Source: an uncultured Clostridium sp. (GTDB taxonomy: Bacteria > Bacillota > Clostridia > TANB77 > CAG-508). Taken from it: a DNA stretch of 64,000 nucleotides. Of the stretch, positions 44,054-52,586 are shown one piece after another. The first letter of the stretch is position 1; every line of letters begins with the position of its first letter. The stretch lies in assembly GCA_947368535.1 (NCBI GenBank), contig CANBHY010000005.1, forward strand, positions 62,001-126,000, in the 5' to 3' direction. The position numbers and the translations under genes were made by a program. The notes beneath the pieces are model-generated. The model was not told where the DNA came from. It saw only the letters and a program-made list of their open reading frames with translations, and searched no databases.

Positions 44054-45424
44054 TTATTCATTCTCTAAATTTCCTTCTGAATCTCCTTCTCCTGGATTAA
44101 CTGGTGTTGTTGGACTTGGTGTTTCACTTGGATTTGGATCAGTTGTTGGATCTGGACTTTGACTTGGAGTTGTTGTTTGACTTGGTTCTGTAGATTGTGT
44201 TGGATCTGGATTAGTTGTTTGAGTTGGATTTGGGTCGGTTGTTGGTTCTGGACTCTGGCTTGGAGTTGTTGTTTGACTTGGTTCTACAGATTGGGTCGGT
44301 TGTGTGCTTTCACTTGGTGCTGGTGTATCTTTTGGTTCTTCAATAATCACATTGTTCCATGGATTACTTGATATTGGATCTGTTGGATCATATCCACGTA
44401 AATCAGTATATCCAGATATTTTTCTTGCTGATGGCTTTCCTAATGGATTTGCTGCTGATGCTGAAAATTCAACTTGTGTTCCTGTTCCACAATTACTATA
44501 TATCCATATTGCATCTGCTACTGTAAGTCTTATACATCCAGCTGATGCTGTTGTTCCTAATTTATCATATTCCCAATATTCTAATGAACTAGGATCTCCA
44601 TTTGTTGTATATGGTACAGAATGGAATAATATGTTTCCTACTATAGGTACAGCATATTGTCCATATACATTACCAAATAAAGCTCTCCATCTATATCTGC
44701 TTCTTTTTAGTTTGTATACTCCACCTCTCGGAGTTGCACTTCCTGTTGAACATACCATTGCTTTAACTGGTACTGTATAATTTCCTTCTGCATCTTTTTC
44801 ATAAACTGTAACTACATTTGAACTATAGTTTACTATTACATAATATTTAGCAGAATTATCTTTTTCTTTTACTCTAGCTTCTTCTAGTTCTTCTTCTGTT
44901 GCCATTTCATTTTCTAGAGCTTCATTTCCTATTAATTCCGTTATATTGTTAAGTTCTATTATGTATGCATTGTCACTATATTTTCCCTGTGATTCATATT
45001 TTAAATATACTTTTGCATTTGAAAATATTTCTATATTATTTTCATATACTGTATAATTTTTATCTTCGATTTTTCCTTCTGGTTTTAGACTCTCTATGTT
45101 TTGACTTTGTTCTAAAAGCAAATCTTCTTCTGATTTTATAGGTTCAATATAGTAATACAATTTATAGTTTTCTAATTTTGATTTTGCTGTTATTATGACA
45201 CTTCCTTCGTTTTCTTCTGCATTAGAAATTTCAATCTCAGTGTTTTCTTTAGTAACATTTGGGATACTTATTGCTTTTGCTGTTTCTTCTGATTTTATTA
45301 ACTTTTTGAAATCAGTGTGTGTTGCAAATGCAATTCCTAAAGTTCCTGCCATTATTACTGTTATTATTAATAAAATTAATATTATTTTTGTACTTATACT
45401 TAGATTTGCTAGTTTTTCTCTCAT
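44054..45424 (-). CDS. L,D-transpeptidase (YkuD domain) with repetitive Pro/Thr/Ser tail
   Basis: 456 residues: N-terminal membrane anchor (about 13-32), an extracytoplasmic spacer, and a YkuD domain (about 190-320) with the catalytic signature HSVPY...TTASAGCIRL (His and the SxGCxR Cys). It cross-links peptidoglycan stems 3-3 or attaches proteins to them. The last 100 residues are a tandem Ser/Thr/Pro repeat, about two copies of PSQTTTPSQSPEPTTDPNP with TNPDPTQSTE spacers, probably a wall-spanning linker. Upstream lies a small membrane protein gene. Confidence 0.93.
   Translation of the reverse strand: MREKLANLSISTKIILILLIITVIMAGTLGIAFATHTDFKKLIKSEETAKAISIPNVTKENTEIEISNAEENEGSVIITAKSKLENYKLYYYIEPIKSEEDLLLEQSQNIESLKPEGKIEDKNYTVYENNIEIFSNAKVYLKYESQGKYSDNAYIIELNNITELIGNEALENEMATEEELEEARVKEKDNSAKYYVIVNYSSNVVTVYEKDAEGNYTVPVKAMVCSTGSATPRGGVYKLKRSRYRWRALFGNVYGQYAVPIVGNILFHSVPYTTNGDPSSLEYWEYDKLGTTASAGCIRLTVADAIWIYSNCGTGTQVEFSASAANPLGKPSARKISGYTDLRGYDPTDPISSNPWNNVIIEEPKDTPAPSESTQPTQSVEPSQTTTPSQSPEPTTDPNPTQTTNPDPTQSTEPSQTTTPSQSPDPTTDPNPSETPSPTTPVNPGEGDSEGNLENE
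44104..44330 (-). repeat. Imperfect tandem repeat coding the L,D-transpeptidase tail
   Basis: Two long copies of the sequence coding PSQTTTPSQSPxPTTDPNP and shorter PTQ-type units between. The DNA copies are nearly identical, so repeat number may vary between strains. Confidence 0.7.
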
Positions 45425-45444
45425 TATTTTATCCTTTCAAAATT

Positions 45445-45897
45445 CTATGTTCTATAATTATTTCTATCTGCTCTTTCATCAAATTCTCTATCATAGTCTT
45501 TATTTGCATAAAACCAAACTGTCTTTTTATCTTCTCCTGATCCCATTCTGTTTTTGTTTACTAATATGTCTATAAAAGATATTAGTGGAAGTATTACTCC
45601 TAATGCATCGATTAATATTGTTTCTGTATTTCCTACATTATTTGTTAGACAATTATATAAATCATTTCCGAAATATGCTGTAAATAGTATAAAGTATGCA
45701 AATGCTCCTACAACATTTCTTTTTAATATTAATGCAAAACATGGTATTGAAAGGAATAATAATGCAATTTCTAAATTGATATTAATTGGTGTAATTGCAA
45801 AATCAATTTCCATTGATGCACAAAATACTACTATTAATCTGAATATCCAAAATAAAATTCCTAAAAATGATATTAAATAACTTAACATTCCAACCAT
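45445..45897 (-). CDS. Small multi-pass membrane protein
   Basis: 150 residues with about four hydrophobic segments (residues 5-27, 43-60, 64-86, 96-113) and a charged cytoplasmic tail (DKKTVWFYANKDYDREFDERADRNN). No family recognised. Same strand as the L,D-transpeptidase gene and 20 bases upstream of it, so likely co-expressed. Confidence 0.7.
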   Translation of the reverse strand: MVGMLSYLISFLGILFWIFRLIVVFCASMEIDFAITPININLEIALLFLSIPCFALILKRNVVGAFAYFILFTAYFGNDLYNCLTNNVGNTETILIDALGVILPLISFIDILVNKNRMGSGEDKKTVWFYANKDYDREFDERADRNNYRT

Positions 45898-45976
45898 TTT
45901 TTATTTCCTCCTTTGTTTTTATAATTATAAATTTTTGTAAAAAATAACTTTTCAATTATCTTTTATAAAAATTTAT

Positions 45977-46024
45977 TCTAAAAGTGGAACGTGTATATTT
46001 TGTGTACATCACGTTCCCCTTTTA
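45977..46024 (-). terminator. Terminator of the ireB-ruvX-DUF1292 operon
   Basis: GGAACGTG...ACACGTTCC type imperfect stem (AAAAGTGGAACGTG / CACGTTCCCCTTTT), ending just below the DUF1292 stop codon. Confidence 0.75.
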
Positions 46025-46034
46025 GTTTTAGTTC

Positions 46035-46352
46035 TTATTCTTCTCCGTCTACGTAATTGAATTCATCTTTAAATTTTTCTTTGAAAATTTCAAATACTTT
46101 ATTTAATATTTCTTCGTCTTCTACTCCAACATATGATTCTTCATCTTCTGATTCTGTTGGTTCTACTTTTAATATTACTACTTCACCAATTTCATCTTCT
46201 GAAGCTTCTTCAACTGGAAGTAAAACTACATATTCTTCTTCATCATATTCTATTAAATCTAAGAATTCAAATTGAACTTCATTACCATTTTCATCATTTA
46301 ATATTATTACGTTGTCTAATTCCTCTCCTGATTTGTTTTCTTCGTTACTCAT
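46035..46352 (-). CDS. DUF1292 family protein
   Basis: 105 residues, very acidic: NVIILNDENGNEVQFEFLDLIEYDEEEYVVLLP matches DUF1292, a small protein widespread in Firmicutes and usually found in the ireB-ruvX (yrzL-yrrK-yrzB) cluster, as here. Function unknown. The ATG at 46352 is used because GAAAGGAG stands 8-9 bases upstream; a start six codons earlier has no site. Confidence 0.92.
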   Translation of the reverse strand: MSNEENKSGEELDNVIILNDENGNEVQFEFLDLIEYDEEEYVVLLPVEEASEDEIGEVVILKVEPTESEDEESYVGVEDEEILNKVFEIFKEKFKDEFNYVDGEE

Positions 46353-46405
46353 ATTTTTTTCTCCTTTCAATTTTATAAAAAAATTATTAAAAACAATATT
46401 GAAAA

Positions 46406-46822
46406 CTATTTATTTTTATTTATATACATTTCTAAAATGTATACTGCAGATATTGTATCTACTAGATTCTTTTTCTTTTTTGGATTTATATTTAAATCAT
46501 TCATTGTTCTATGAGCTTCTACTGTTGTCAATCTTTCATCCATTATATCTATTTTTATTTTATTATATTTACATTTTAATTTATGAATAAATTTTTCTGT
46601 TATTTCTGCCCTTTCAGATTTGTCACCATTCATATGCAATGGCATACCAACTACTATGCAATCTATTTCATAATCTTGCATAATTTCATCTAGCCTTTTA
46701 AGTATTATTCTATCATTTCCTTGGTGGTGTATTGTTTCTAGACCTTGTGCTGTTATTCCTAATGCATCTGTTATGGCAATTCCAACTCTTGCACCTCCAT
46801 AATCGATTCCTAGTGTTCTCAT
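46406..46822 (-). CDS. ruvX: Pre-16S rRNA endonuclease / Holliday junction resolvase-like YqgF
   Basis: 138-residue RNase H-fold enzyme: LGIDYGGARVGIAITDALG at the start (catalytic Asp), IVVGMPLHMNGDKSERA, and DERLTTVEAHRTMNDL with the C-terminal conserved acidic residues. YqgF processes the 16S rRNA 5' end in E. coli. Its ATG overlaps the ireB stop by one base (TAATG). Confidence 0.93.
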   Translation of the reverse strand: MRTLGIDYGGARVGIAITDALGITAQGLETIHHQGNDRIILKRLDEIMQDYEIDCIVVGMPLHMNGDKSERAEITEKFIHKLKCKYNKIKIDIMDERLTTVEAHRTMNDLNINPKKKKNLVDTISAVYILEMYINKNK

Positions 46823-47076
46823 TATTTTTCTAGTCCTATATAATTTTTTACCATTTTCTCTAGTAATTCGTCTCTTTCTACTTTGCGAATTAGATTTCTA
46901 GCATCATTGTGGCTTGTTATATATGTTGGATCTCCAGATAGAATATATCCAACTATTTGATTTATTGGATTATATCCTTTTTCTACTAGTGCATCATAAA
47001 CCTTTTTCATTATTTCTCTAGCTTCTAAATTATTGTCTCTTTCAACTTTAAAACTCATAGTTTTATCAAAATCCAT
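46822..47076 (-). CDS. ireB: IreB family regulatory phosphoprotein
   Basis: 84 residues matching the DUF965/IreB family: start [12 protein letters not shown], then [35 protein letters not shown] and [17 protein letters not shown]. IreB is a substrate of the IreK Ser/Thr kinase in Enterococcus, affecting cephalosporin resistance through phosphothreonines near the N-terminus; Thr6 is present. Heads the ireB-ruvX-DUF1292 operon. Confidence 0.95.
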   Translation of the reverse strand: MDFDKTMSFKVERDNNLEAREIMKKVYDALVEKGYNPINQIVGYILSGDPTYITSHNDARNLIRKVERDELLEKMVKNYIGLEK

Positions 47077-47094
47077 TAATTTAATCTCCTTTAT

Positions 47095-48192
47095 TTATAT
47101 AAAATTAATATTATTTTCATTTTTATCTGCTTTATCTAGATATTCTTCTAATTTTTTAGTAACTTTTTCAATTCCTGTTCCTTTATAATAGTTTCCTAAT
47201 ACAAAGTTTATTTTTGGTCTTACTAAAAATTTTTCATATGTTTGTTCATTTATGTATTCTACTTGTGTATCTTCTAGCTCTTGTTTTAAAACTTTTATTT
47301 TTTCTATTACTTGATCTTCATTTTTTCCTATATACACTATTGCAAATTTTGGTCCCATATATCTAACAAATATGTCTGTAGAATCTATACAAGTTTTTGC
47401 CCAGTTTGATAAGGATATTATTACATTATTTCCTACAATTCTTGAATATGTTGTATTTATGTCTTCTATATTTGTTACTTTAAACATTGCAACAATTGAT
47501 GTAGGTTCTGAATCTATTCTATCTTTAGCTTGTCCATATAAGTATTCTGCAGAGTATAAACCTGTAAATTGATCTGTTCTTACTATGCTTTCCATTGCTG
47601 TTTGATATGATACTGTTTTTAGTATTGATACTATATCATCTTTTATTACTTCTAATAAAGTTGTATCTGTATCATCATAGGCATGAATAACAGAACTTTC
47701 TATAATCCAATATCCTATATATACATTATCTATATATAATGGAAAGAACATTGCTGATTTTGCTCTTGAAAAATCCATTTTTTGATATGGTAATTTTTCA
47801 TCTTCTGAGTCTATTGTTATATATTTAGGTGTTGCAGTGCTAATACTATCTTTAAATATTTCTTCTGTGTGCAAATTAGTTAGATTTTTCCAATATTTTT
47901 GGTCTGTATTTGAAGCTTTTAAAACATATTCCGCTCCGTCAAATACAACTATACTTGAATACTTTATTTCAAATTTATCTATTAATACGTTATTTATTTT
48001 TTGTATTTTTTCATCTACTGGTAGGTCTTCACCTGTTATATTCATGAAGTCTTGAAGTGCATTTAGCTTGTTTATTTTTGATGTTACACTGCTAAATGTT
48101 GTCAGCTTCTTTTTAATATTAACATTGTAGACTATCAGAATTGAAATAATTCCAATTAGCACAACTATTGGTATTAGCGCCACGTTTTTCAC
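47095..48192 (-). CDS. Membrane protein with GAF-like and degenerate GGDEF domains
   Basis: 365 residues: one N-terminal transmembrane segment (about 5-23), a GAF-like sensor domain (about 55-190) and a C-terminal domain that follows the GGDEF pattern (DQFTGLYSAEYL near 206) but reads RYMGPKFAIV where GGDEF should be. Cyclic-di-GMP synthesis is therefore unlikely; the domain may bind nucleotide or protein. It lies directly after the giant CpaE-like gene (8 bases), suggesting a shared function. Confidence 0.7.
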   Translation of the reverse strand: MKNVALIPIVVLIGIISILIVYNVNIKKKLTTFSSVTSKINKLNALQDFMNITGEDLPVDEKIQKINNVLIDKFEIKYSSIVVFDGAEYVLKASNTDQKYWKNLTNLHTEEIFKDSISTATPKYITIDSEDEKLPYQKMDFSRAKSAMFFPLYIDNVYIGYWIIESSVIHAYDDTDTTLLEVIKDDIVSILKTVSYQTAMESIVRTDQFTGLYSAEYLYGQAKDRIDSEPTSIVAMFKVTNIEDINTTYSRIVGNNVIISLSNWAKTCIDSTDIFVRYMGPKFAIVYIGKNEDQVIEKIKVLKQELEDTQVEYINEQTYEKFLVRPKINFVLGNYYKGTGIEKVTKKLEEYLDKADKNENNINFI

Positions 48193-48200
48193 CTCTTATT

Positions 48201-51200
48201 TTAATATTTGTTTTTCATTTGATTTAAAGTATTGTTCATTTCTGTTGAAAAGTTATTTCCATAATTTGCTTCAGCAGAACTTTTTGAACCATAAGTTTGT
48301 TTACTTAATAGTGGATATACCATGTTCCCTAACATTTTTAAACTATTCATAAAGTTTTTATTATATCCACTTATTGTTATAGAACAATTTACAATTGATT
48401 CCAAGTATCTTGCATATATTCCTTCATCAAAAGGTATACTACAAGCTTTAATTTTGTCTTTATTAAATAGTTCTGTCATGTATGACATTGCTGGATCATT
48501 GTAGAAAGAAATTCCGCCAATTATCGCTTTGCTTGATAATCCTCTTACTTTTGTTTCTTTGTTTATTACTATTCTTAATTTTTCTGGATCTAAAATTCCT
48601 TTTGTTTTTAAATCTCTTAAGAATGCTGTTAGTGGTTGTATTGTTAGTATATCCATTGATTGTACAAGATATATTTCTTGTGCATTTGCTAAATATCCTA
48701 AATCAGTATCAAAATCACAATCTACTAATATTAATGATTCATTTTGTACCAATGTTGATAATATTGCTTCTGCATTTGAATAATCTTTTCCGTCATTTGG
48801 AATAGTTGTATAGACGTTTAGATTTCTGTCTACTGGTATTCCTTGAGCATATCCTTTTTCTAGATTTTCAATTGAATTGTATGCTACATTTCTTAGTTCT
48901 TCTTCATTATTTGTGTAAATAAAATATGAATTTTTATTTTTAGTCATATCCAATATTGCTGTTTTTACTCCTATTGATGAGAATAAACAAGCTAGGTTAT
49001 TTACTAAAAATGATGTTCCGCTTTTACTTGCACCAACGAATGCGACAATTTTCTTATCCCTTGTTAAAATTGAATTTAAGCTTCCTGTTGAATATGATTT
49101 ATTTTCTTCAATTTTTTGAAGACTTTCTCTTCTTTCTTGACTTGGCGTATATGATGTAACTGATTCATTATTATTTGATATTCCAAATCCTGACATAGTT
49201 TGTGTTCCAGTAGCAAAGTTATCGTATTGATTATAGTTATTGTTTGATGAATATTCTGTATTCATTTGACTTGCATATTGTTGTTGTGAATAACTATTTG
49301 TTTCTTGTTGTTGAATTGATGTATTGTTTTCATATTGATTTGTACTATATGGATTTACTACTGAACTAGATAATGTATCTTCATTATTTTCTAAACTATA
49401 TCCAACACTATTATCTATACCTGGTAATGTGTCAGTATTTTCTTCAAATGGATCTCTACTCCAATCATTTCCTGCATTATTTTCTTCTAGTGGATCTTTA
49501 TCCCAATCTTCTAAGCCTGGTAAATTGTTTGTTTCTGCCACGTTTTGATTTATTGATGTATCTAAATCACTAAATCCAGCTAGTGGATCTGTTTGTATTT
49601 GATTACTTTGTTGATATTGATTTGGTTGGTTATTTAGTTGTCCACTATTTTGATTGTATTGTCCTGCTTGTTCCACATTTTGATTAACATATTGTGGATT
49701 AATTTGTGGTTGTACTGGTATATTTTGTTGCCCTACATATGTCTGATTATTTACTTGTGGTTGTACTGATGCAGTTGGTTGCTCTGCATATGCTTGATTA
49801 TTTACTTGTGGTTGTATTTGCGCATTTTGTTGTTCTGCATATGCTTGATTATTTACTTGTGGTTGTACTTGCGCATTTTGTTGTTCTGCATATGTTTGAT
49901 TATTTACTTGTGATTGTATTGATACATTTTGTTGTTCTGCATATGCTTGATTATTTACTTGTGGTTGTATTTGCGCATTTTGTTGTTCTGCATATGCTTG
50001 ATTATTTGTTTGTTGTTGTACTTGCACATTTTGTTGTGTCACATAATTTTGATTAGCTACTGGTGTGACATTTGTATTAACCATATTTTGATTTGTTACT
50101 TGTGGTGGAAGTGTTTCTTGTACTTCTACCATTGAGTTTTGTACTGTTTGCAATGCTTGACTTTCTGTAGTTATCTCTGCCCCATTTGTTTCTTCTGGTA
50201 AAGGATATTTTCTTGGTCTTCCTCTTTTTCCTTTTGGTTTTGGTGGCTCAATAGGATATTTTCTTGGTCTTCCTCTTCCTCTTTTTGGTTCTTGTGGTAT
50301 TTCAGCTACTGCTGAAACATCTGGCATTTGTAGTTGTGGCTCAATAGTAGGTGTTGTATTATTAAAATTTATATTTTCTGTATTTTCTATACTAGGTAAT
50401 GTTGGTTCAATTCTTTCATTATTATTTAATGTTTCTATATTTTCTAGCGTATCATCTAATCCTGGTAATGTTATATCGTTTAAGCTATCCATTGTATTTG
50501 TTACTGGTATAGCAAATGGATCTTCATAATTTTGAGTTTCTGGTGCTTGATATGGCTCTGTTGTACTTTGATCTATGTTTATATCATCAAATGGATCCTT
50601 TGCCCAAGAGTCTAGCCCTGGTAATGAATTTGTTTCTGTTTCTTGAGTTTGTGTATCAAAATTTTCTAGCCCTGGTAATGTTCCTTCTTCCATTCCTGGT
50701 AACACTGGATTGTCTAGTTCAGCTGCTTGATTTGTAAAGTTTTCTATTGGCTGTTCTGATACATTTTGTGGATTAGTATTTATATCTGCGAATGGGTCCT
50801 GATCCCAGCTGTCTAATCCTGGTAATGTTTCTGCTTGCGCTTGTGGTTGTGATTGTTCTTGTGTTACTTCTGCAAATGGATCTTGATCCCAAGCATCTAA
50901 TCCTGGCAATGTTTCTGTTTGTGCTTGTGGTTGATTATTATATAAATCAGAAACTTGTGGTATTTCTGTATTTCCCATTCTTCCTTCTCTTGGCATAGAA
51001 TTGATATTTTGTAATTCCTCGTCTGAATATATTTTTCTCTCATTTTTAATATCCATATTATTTGGAATTATTACATTACCTGTCATTCTGTTTTGTGAAT
51101 TTTTATTATCTAGCAAGTCTATTCCACTATTTAGATTTGATTTATTTTCTTGTGCTGGTTTGTTATTTTCTTTTTTAAATGCTTCTCTCTTCTCTTTTTC

Positions 51201-51983
51201 TATTTTTTGTTTTAATTTTCTATCATTTTCGATTTGCTCTATTCTTCTCTGCTCTTGTAATTTTTCTTTTGCTTTTCTCTCTTCTTCTGTTTCATCTGCA
51301 TATGTTACCAATTCTTGATATTTTGGGCATTCTGCTTCTAAAACAGCTCTAACATTTATAGGTAAACATTTTATTATTATTTTTAATTGTTTATCTGTAT
51401 ATTGTGCAGCAATGTTATTAAAACTATCTGTATATCTGTCTTCATTTTTTCCTAATCTCTTGTAATGAATTAATATGTTTTGAACTTCTTGTTCTGTTAC
51501 ATCGTCTACTGAACTTGTATCTACAGTCGTTCCAGCTATTTGATAATATTCTTTAGCTTCTTCTGAATTACGTGGTCTATTTAATAATTCACATACTGCA
51601 TCTATTTTTCTGTCAGTTCCAACTAGTGCATTATAAATTCCATATTCATGCATTTTAGTTAATACATATCCAGATTTTGTTCTTCTGTCTGTGCATATTA
51701 TTATTATATCTGGTATTTTCTCTAATGCATTTGTTTCATTAGAAATTTCATTTAATCTTTCTAATATAAATTTATCTATAACATCATAATTACTATTAGA
51801 AAATGGTTCTAAGTCTTCACTTATAACTATTCTATCATATGTCTTATCATTTTTTATCTCTCTTATTATTGCATTAAAGTAAAATACATTTTTAAATGAA
51901 ACTGATTCTTGATACTTATCTTGATAGTTTTCTACTATTCTTTTTGAAACATTTTCATTACTTACTGCAAATAGAATTTTCAT
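48201..51983 (-). CDS. Giant CpaE/TadZ-like protein with AT-hook-like motifs and LPGLD repeats
   Basis: 1260 residues. Parts seen: N-terminal receiver-like Rossmann domain (about 1-145, MKILFAVSNENV), Glu/Lys-rich helix (about 225-275), eight or so LPGLD-type motifs, four with a W-x2-DPF/L tail, between 360 and 890, two AT-hook-like blocks (GRGRPRKYP, KRGRPRKYP near 565-597), a Gln/Asn repeat (about 645-750) and a C-terminal ParA/MinD-fold domain (about 970-1240). Its P-loop reads VGASKSGTSFL, lacking the usual Lys. The fold suggests a CpaE/TadZ-type localisation factor for pilus assembly. No known exact homologue comes to mind. Confidence 0.75.
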   Translation of the reverse strand: MKILFAVSNENVSKRIVENYQDKYQESVSFKNVFYFNAIIREIKNDKTYDRIVISEDLEPFSNSNYDVIDKFILERLNEISNETNALEKIPDIIIICTDRRTKSGYVLTKMHEYGIYNALVGTDRKIDAVCELLNRPRNSEEAKEYYQIAGTTVDTSSVDDVTEQEVQNILIHYKRLGKNEDRYTDSFNNIAAQYTDKQLKIIIKCLPINVRAVLEAECPKYQELVTYADETEEERKAKEKLQEQRRIEQIENDRKLKQKIEKEKREAFKKENNKPAQENKSNLNSGIDLLDNKNSQNRMTGNVIIPNNMDIKNERKIYSDEELQNINSMPREGRMGNTEIPQVSDLYNNQPQAQTETLPGLDAWDQDPFAEVTQEQSQPQAQAETLPGLDSWDQDPFADINTNPQNVSEQPIENFTNQAAELDNPVLPGMEEGTLPGLENFDTQTQETETNSLPGLDSWAKDPFDDINIDQSTTEPYQAPETQNYEDPFAIPVTNTMDSLNDITLPGLDDTLENIETLNNNERIEPTLPSIENTENINFNNTTPTIEPQLQMPDVSAVAEIPQEPKRGRGRPRKYPIEPPKPKGKRGRPRKYPLPEETNGAEITTESQALQTVQNSMVEVQETLPPQVTNQNMVNTNVTPVANQNYVTQQNVQVQQQTNNQAYAEQQNAQIQPQVNNQAYAEQQNVSIQSQVNNQTYAEQQNAQVQPQVNNQAYAEQQNAQIQPQVNNQAYAEQPTASVQPQVNNQTYVGQQNIPVQPQINPQYVNQNVEQAGQYNQNSGQLNNQPNQYQQSNQIQTDPLAGFSDLDTSINQNVAETNNLPGLEDWDKDPLEENNAGNDWSRDPFEENTDTLPGIDNSVGYSLENNEDTLSSSVVNPYSTNQYENNTSIQQQETNSYSQQQYASQMNTEYSSNNNYNQYDNFATGTQTMSGFGISNNNESVTSYTPSQERRESLQKIEENKSYSTGSLNSILTRDKKIVAFVGASKSGTSFLVNNLACLFSSIGVKTAILDMTKNKNSYFIYTNNEEELRNVAYNSIENLEKGYAQGIPVDRNLNVYTTIPNDGKDYSNAEAILSTLVQNESLILVDCDFDTDLGYLANAQEIYLVQSMDILTIQPLTAFLRDLKTKGILDPEKLRIVINKETKVRGLSSKAIIGGISFYNDPAMSYMTELFNKDKIKACSIPFDEGIYARYLESIVNCSITISGYNKNFMNSLKMLGNMVYPLLSKQTYGSKSSAEANYGNNFSTEMNNTLNQMKNKY
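49738..50043 (-). repeat. 51-bp tandem repeat, six copies
   Basis: Six direct copies of a 51-bp unit inside the giant CpaE-like gene, coding a 17-residue unit of the type NNQAYAEQQNAQIQPQV. The copies differ at a few positions; the unit is a multiple of three so copy-number change keeps the frame. Confidence 0.92.
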
Positions 51984-52009
51984 TTGTTACCCCCAAACTT
52001 TCTTCTGTT

Positions 52010-52432
52010 TTATAATACCCATCCTTTTACAACAATTGTAAATATCAGTGGTAATACTTGTGCGATAACTAAAATCGTTACAAAAGCTATAATTAAATTG
52101 AATCCTCTATCTCTAATATCTAATCTTCTAATACCTATAATATATTGGTATATTGCACCAACTGCTATACCTAATAAACAAAATGGTATACTATATATTC
52201 TTACTGTATCTAATACCATAGCTGTTATACCATATGCTTTTGAACCATATTTTTCGCTATATTGCTCTAGTTTTCCTCCTGCTTCTTCTTTTATTTTATA
52301 AAAGTCACTTGCATTTTCTGATTCAAGTACTTCTTTACTTTCTTCGTCTTCTGCTGCATATACTGGAGTGAATGATACTAATATTAAAGTTAAACTTAAT
52401 AGTATGCTTATTACTGCTAGTAGTTTTTTCAT
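52010..52432 (-). CDS. Small exported membrane protein, VirB2/TrbC-like layout
   Basis: 140 residues: signal peptide (about 1-26, ends PVYA), acidic segment, then two hydrophobic segments (about 68-95 and 110-138) separated by the short basic loop RRLDIRDR. The layout (signal, two helices around a charged loop) resembles VirB2/TrbC or Mbov_0395-type pilin-like subunits; this is inference, and no secretion ATPase of that type is nearby. First gene before the giant CpaE-like gene, 26 bases upstream. Confidence 0.65.
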   Translation of the reverse strand: MKKLLAVISILLSLTLILVSFTPVYAAEDEESKEVLESENASDFYKIKEEAGGKLEQYSEKYGSKAYGITAMVLDTVRIYSIPFCLLGIAVGAIYQYIIGIRRLDIRDRGFNLIIAFVTILVIAQVLPLIFTIVVKGWVL

Positions 52433-52548
52433 TTTTTATCCTCCCATTTTTCCTTTTCCGCCTAATTTTATACATATAATATAATACAATAAAACAAAAA
52501 AAATATCAACTAATTTTTAATATTTATTTTTTCTGTTTTATCAATGTT

Positions 52549-52586
52549 TTGAGGACCTTATTTAATATAGGTCCTCACTCTTTTTT
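52549..52586 (-). terminator. Terminator after the peptidoglycan hydrolase gene
   Basis: GAGGACCTTATT / AATATAGGTCCTC hairpin with a T-run on the minus strand side. Confidence 0.8.

Noticed and set aside
49738..50043. Regular direct repeats that could suggest a CRISPR array
   Set aside because: The 51-bp units are contiguous, without spacers, and are coding in frame inside the giant CpaE-like gene.
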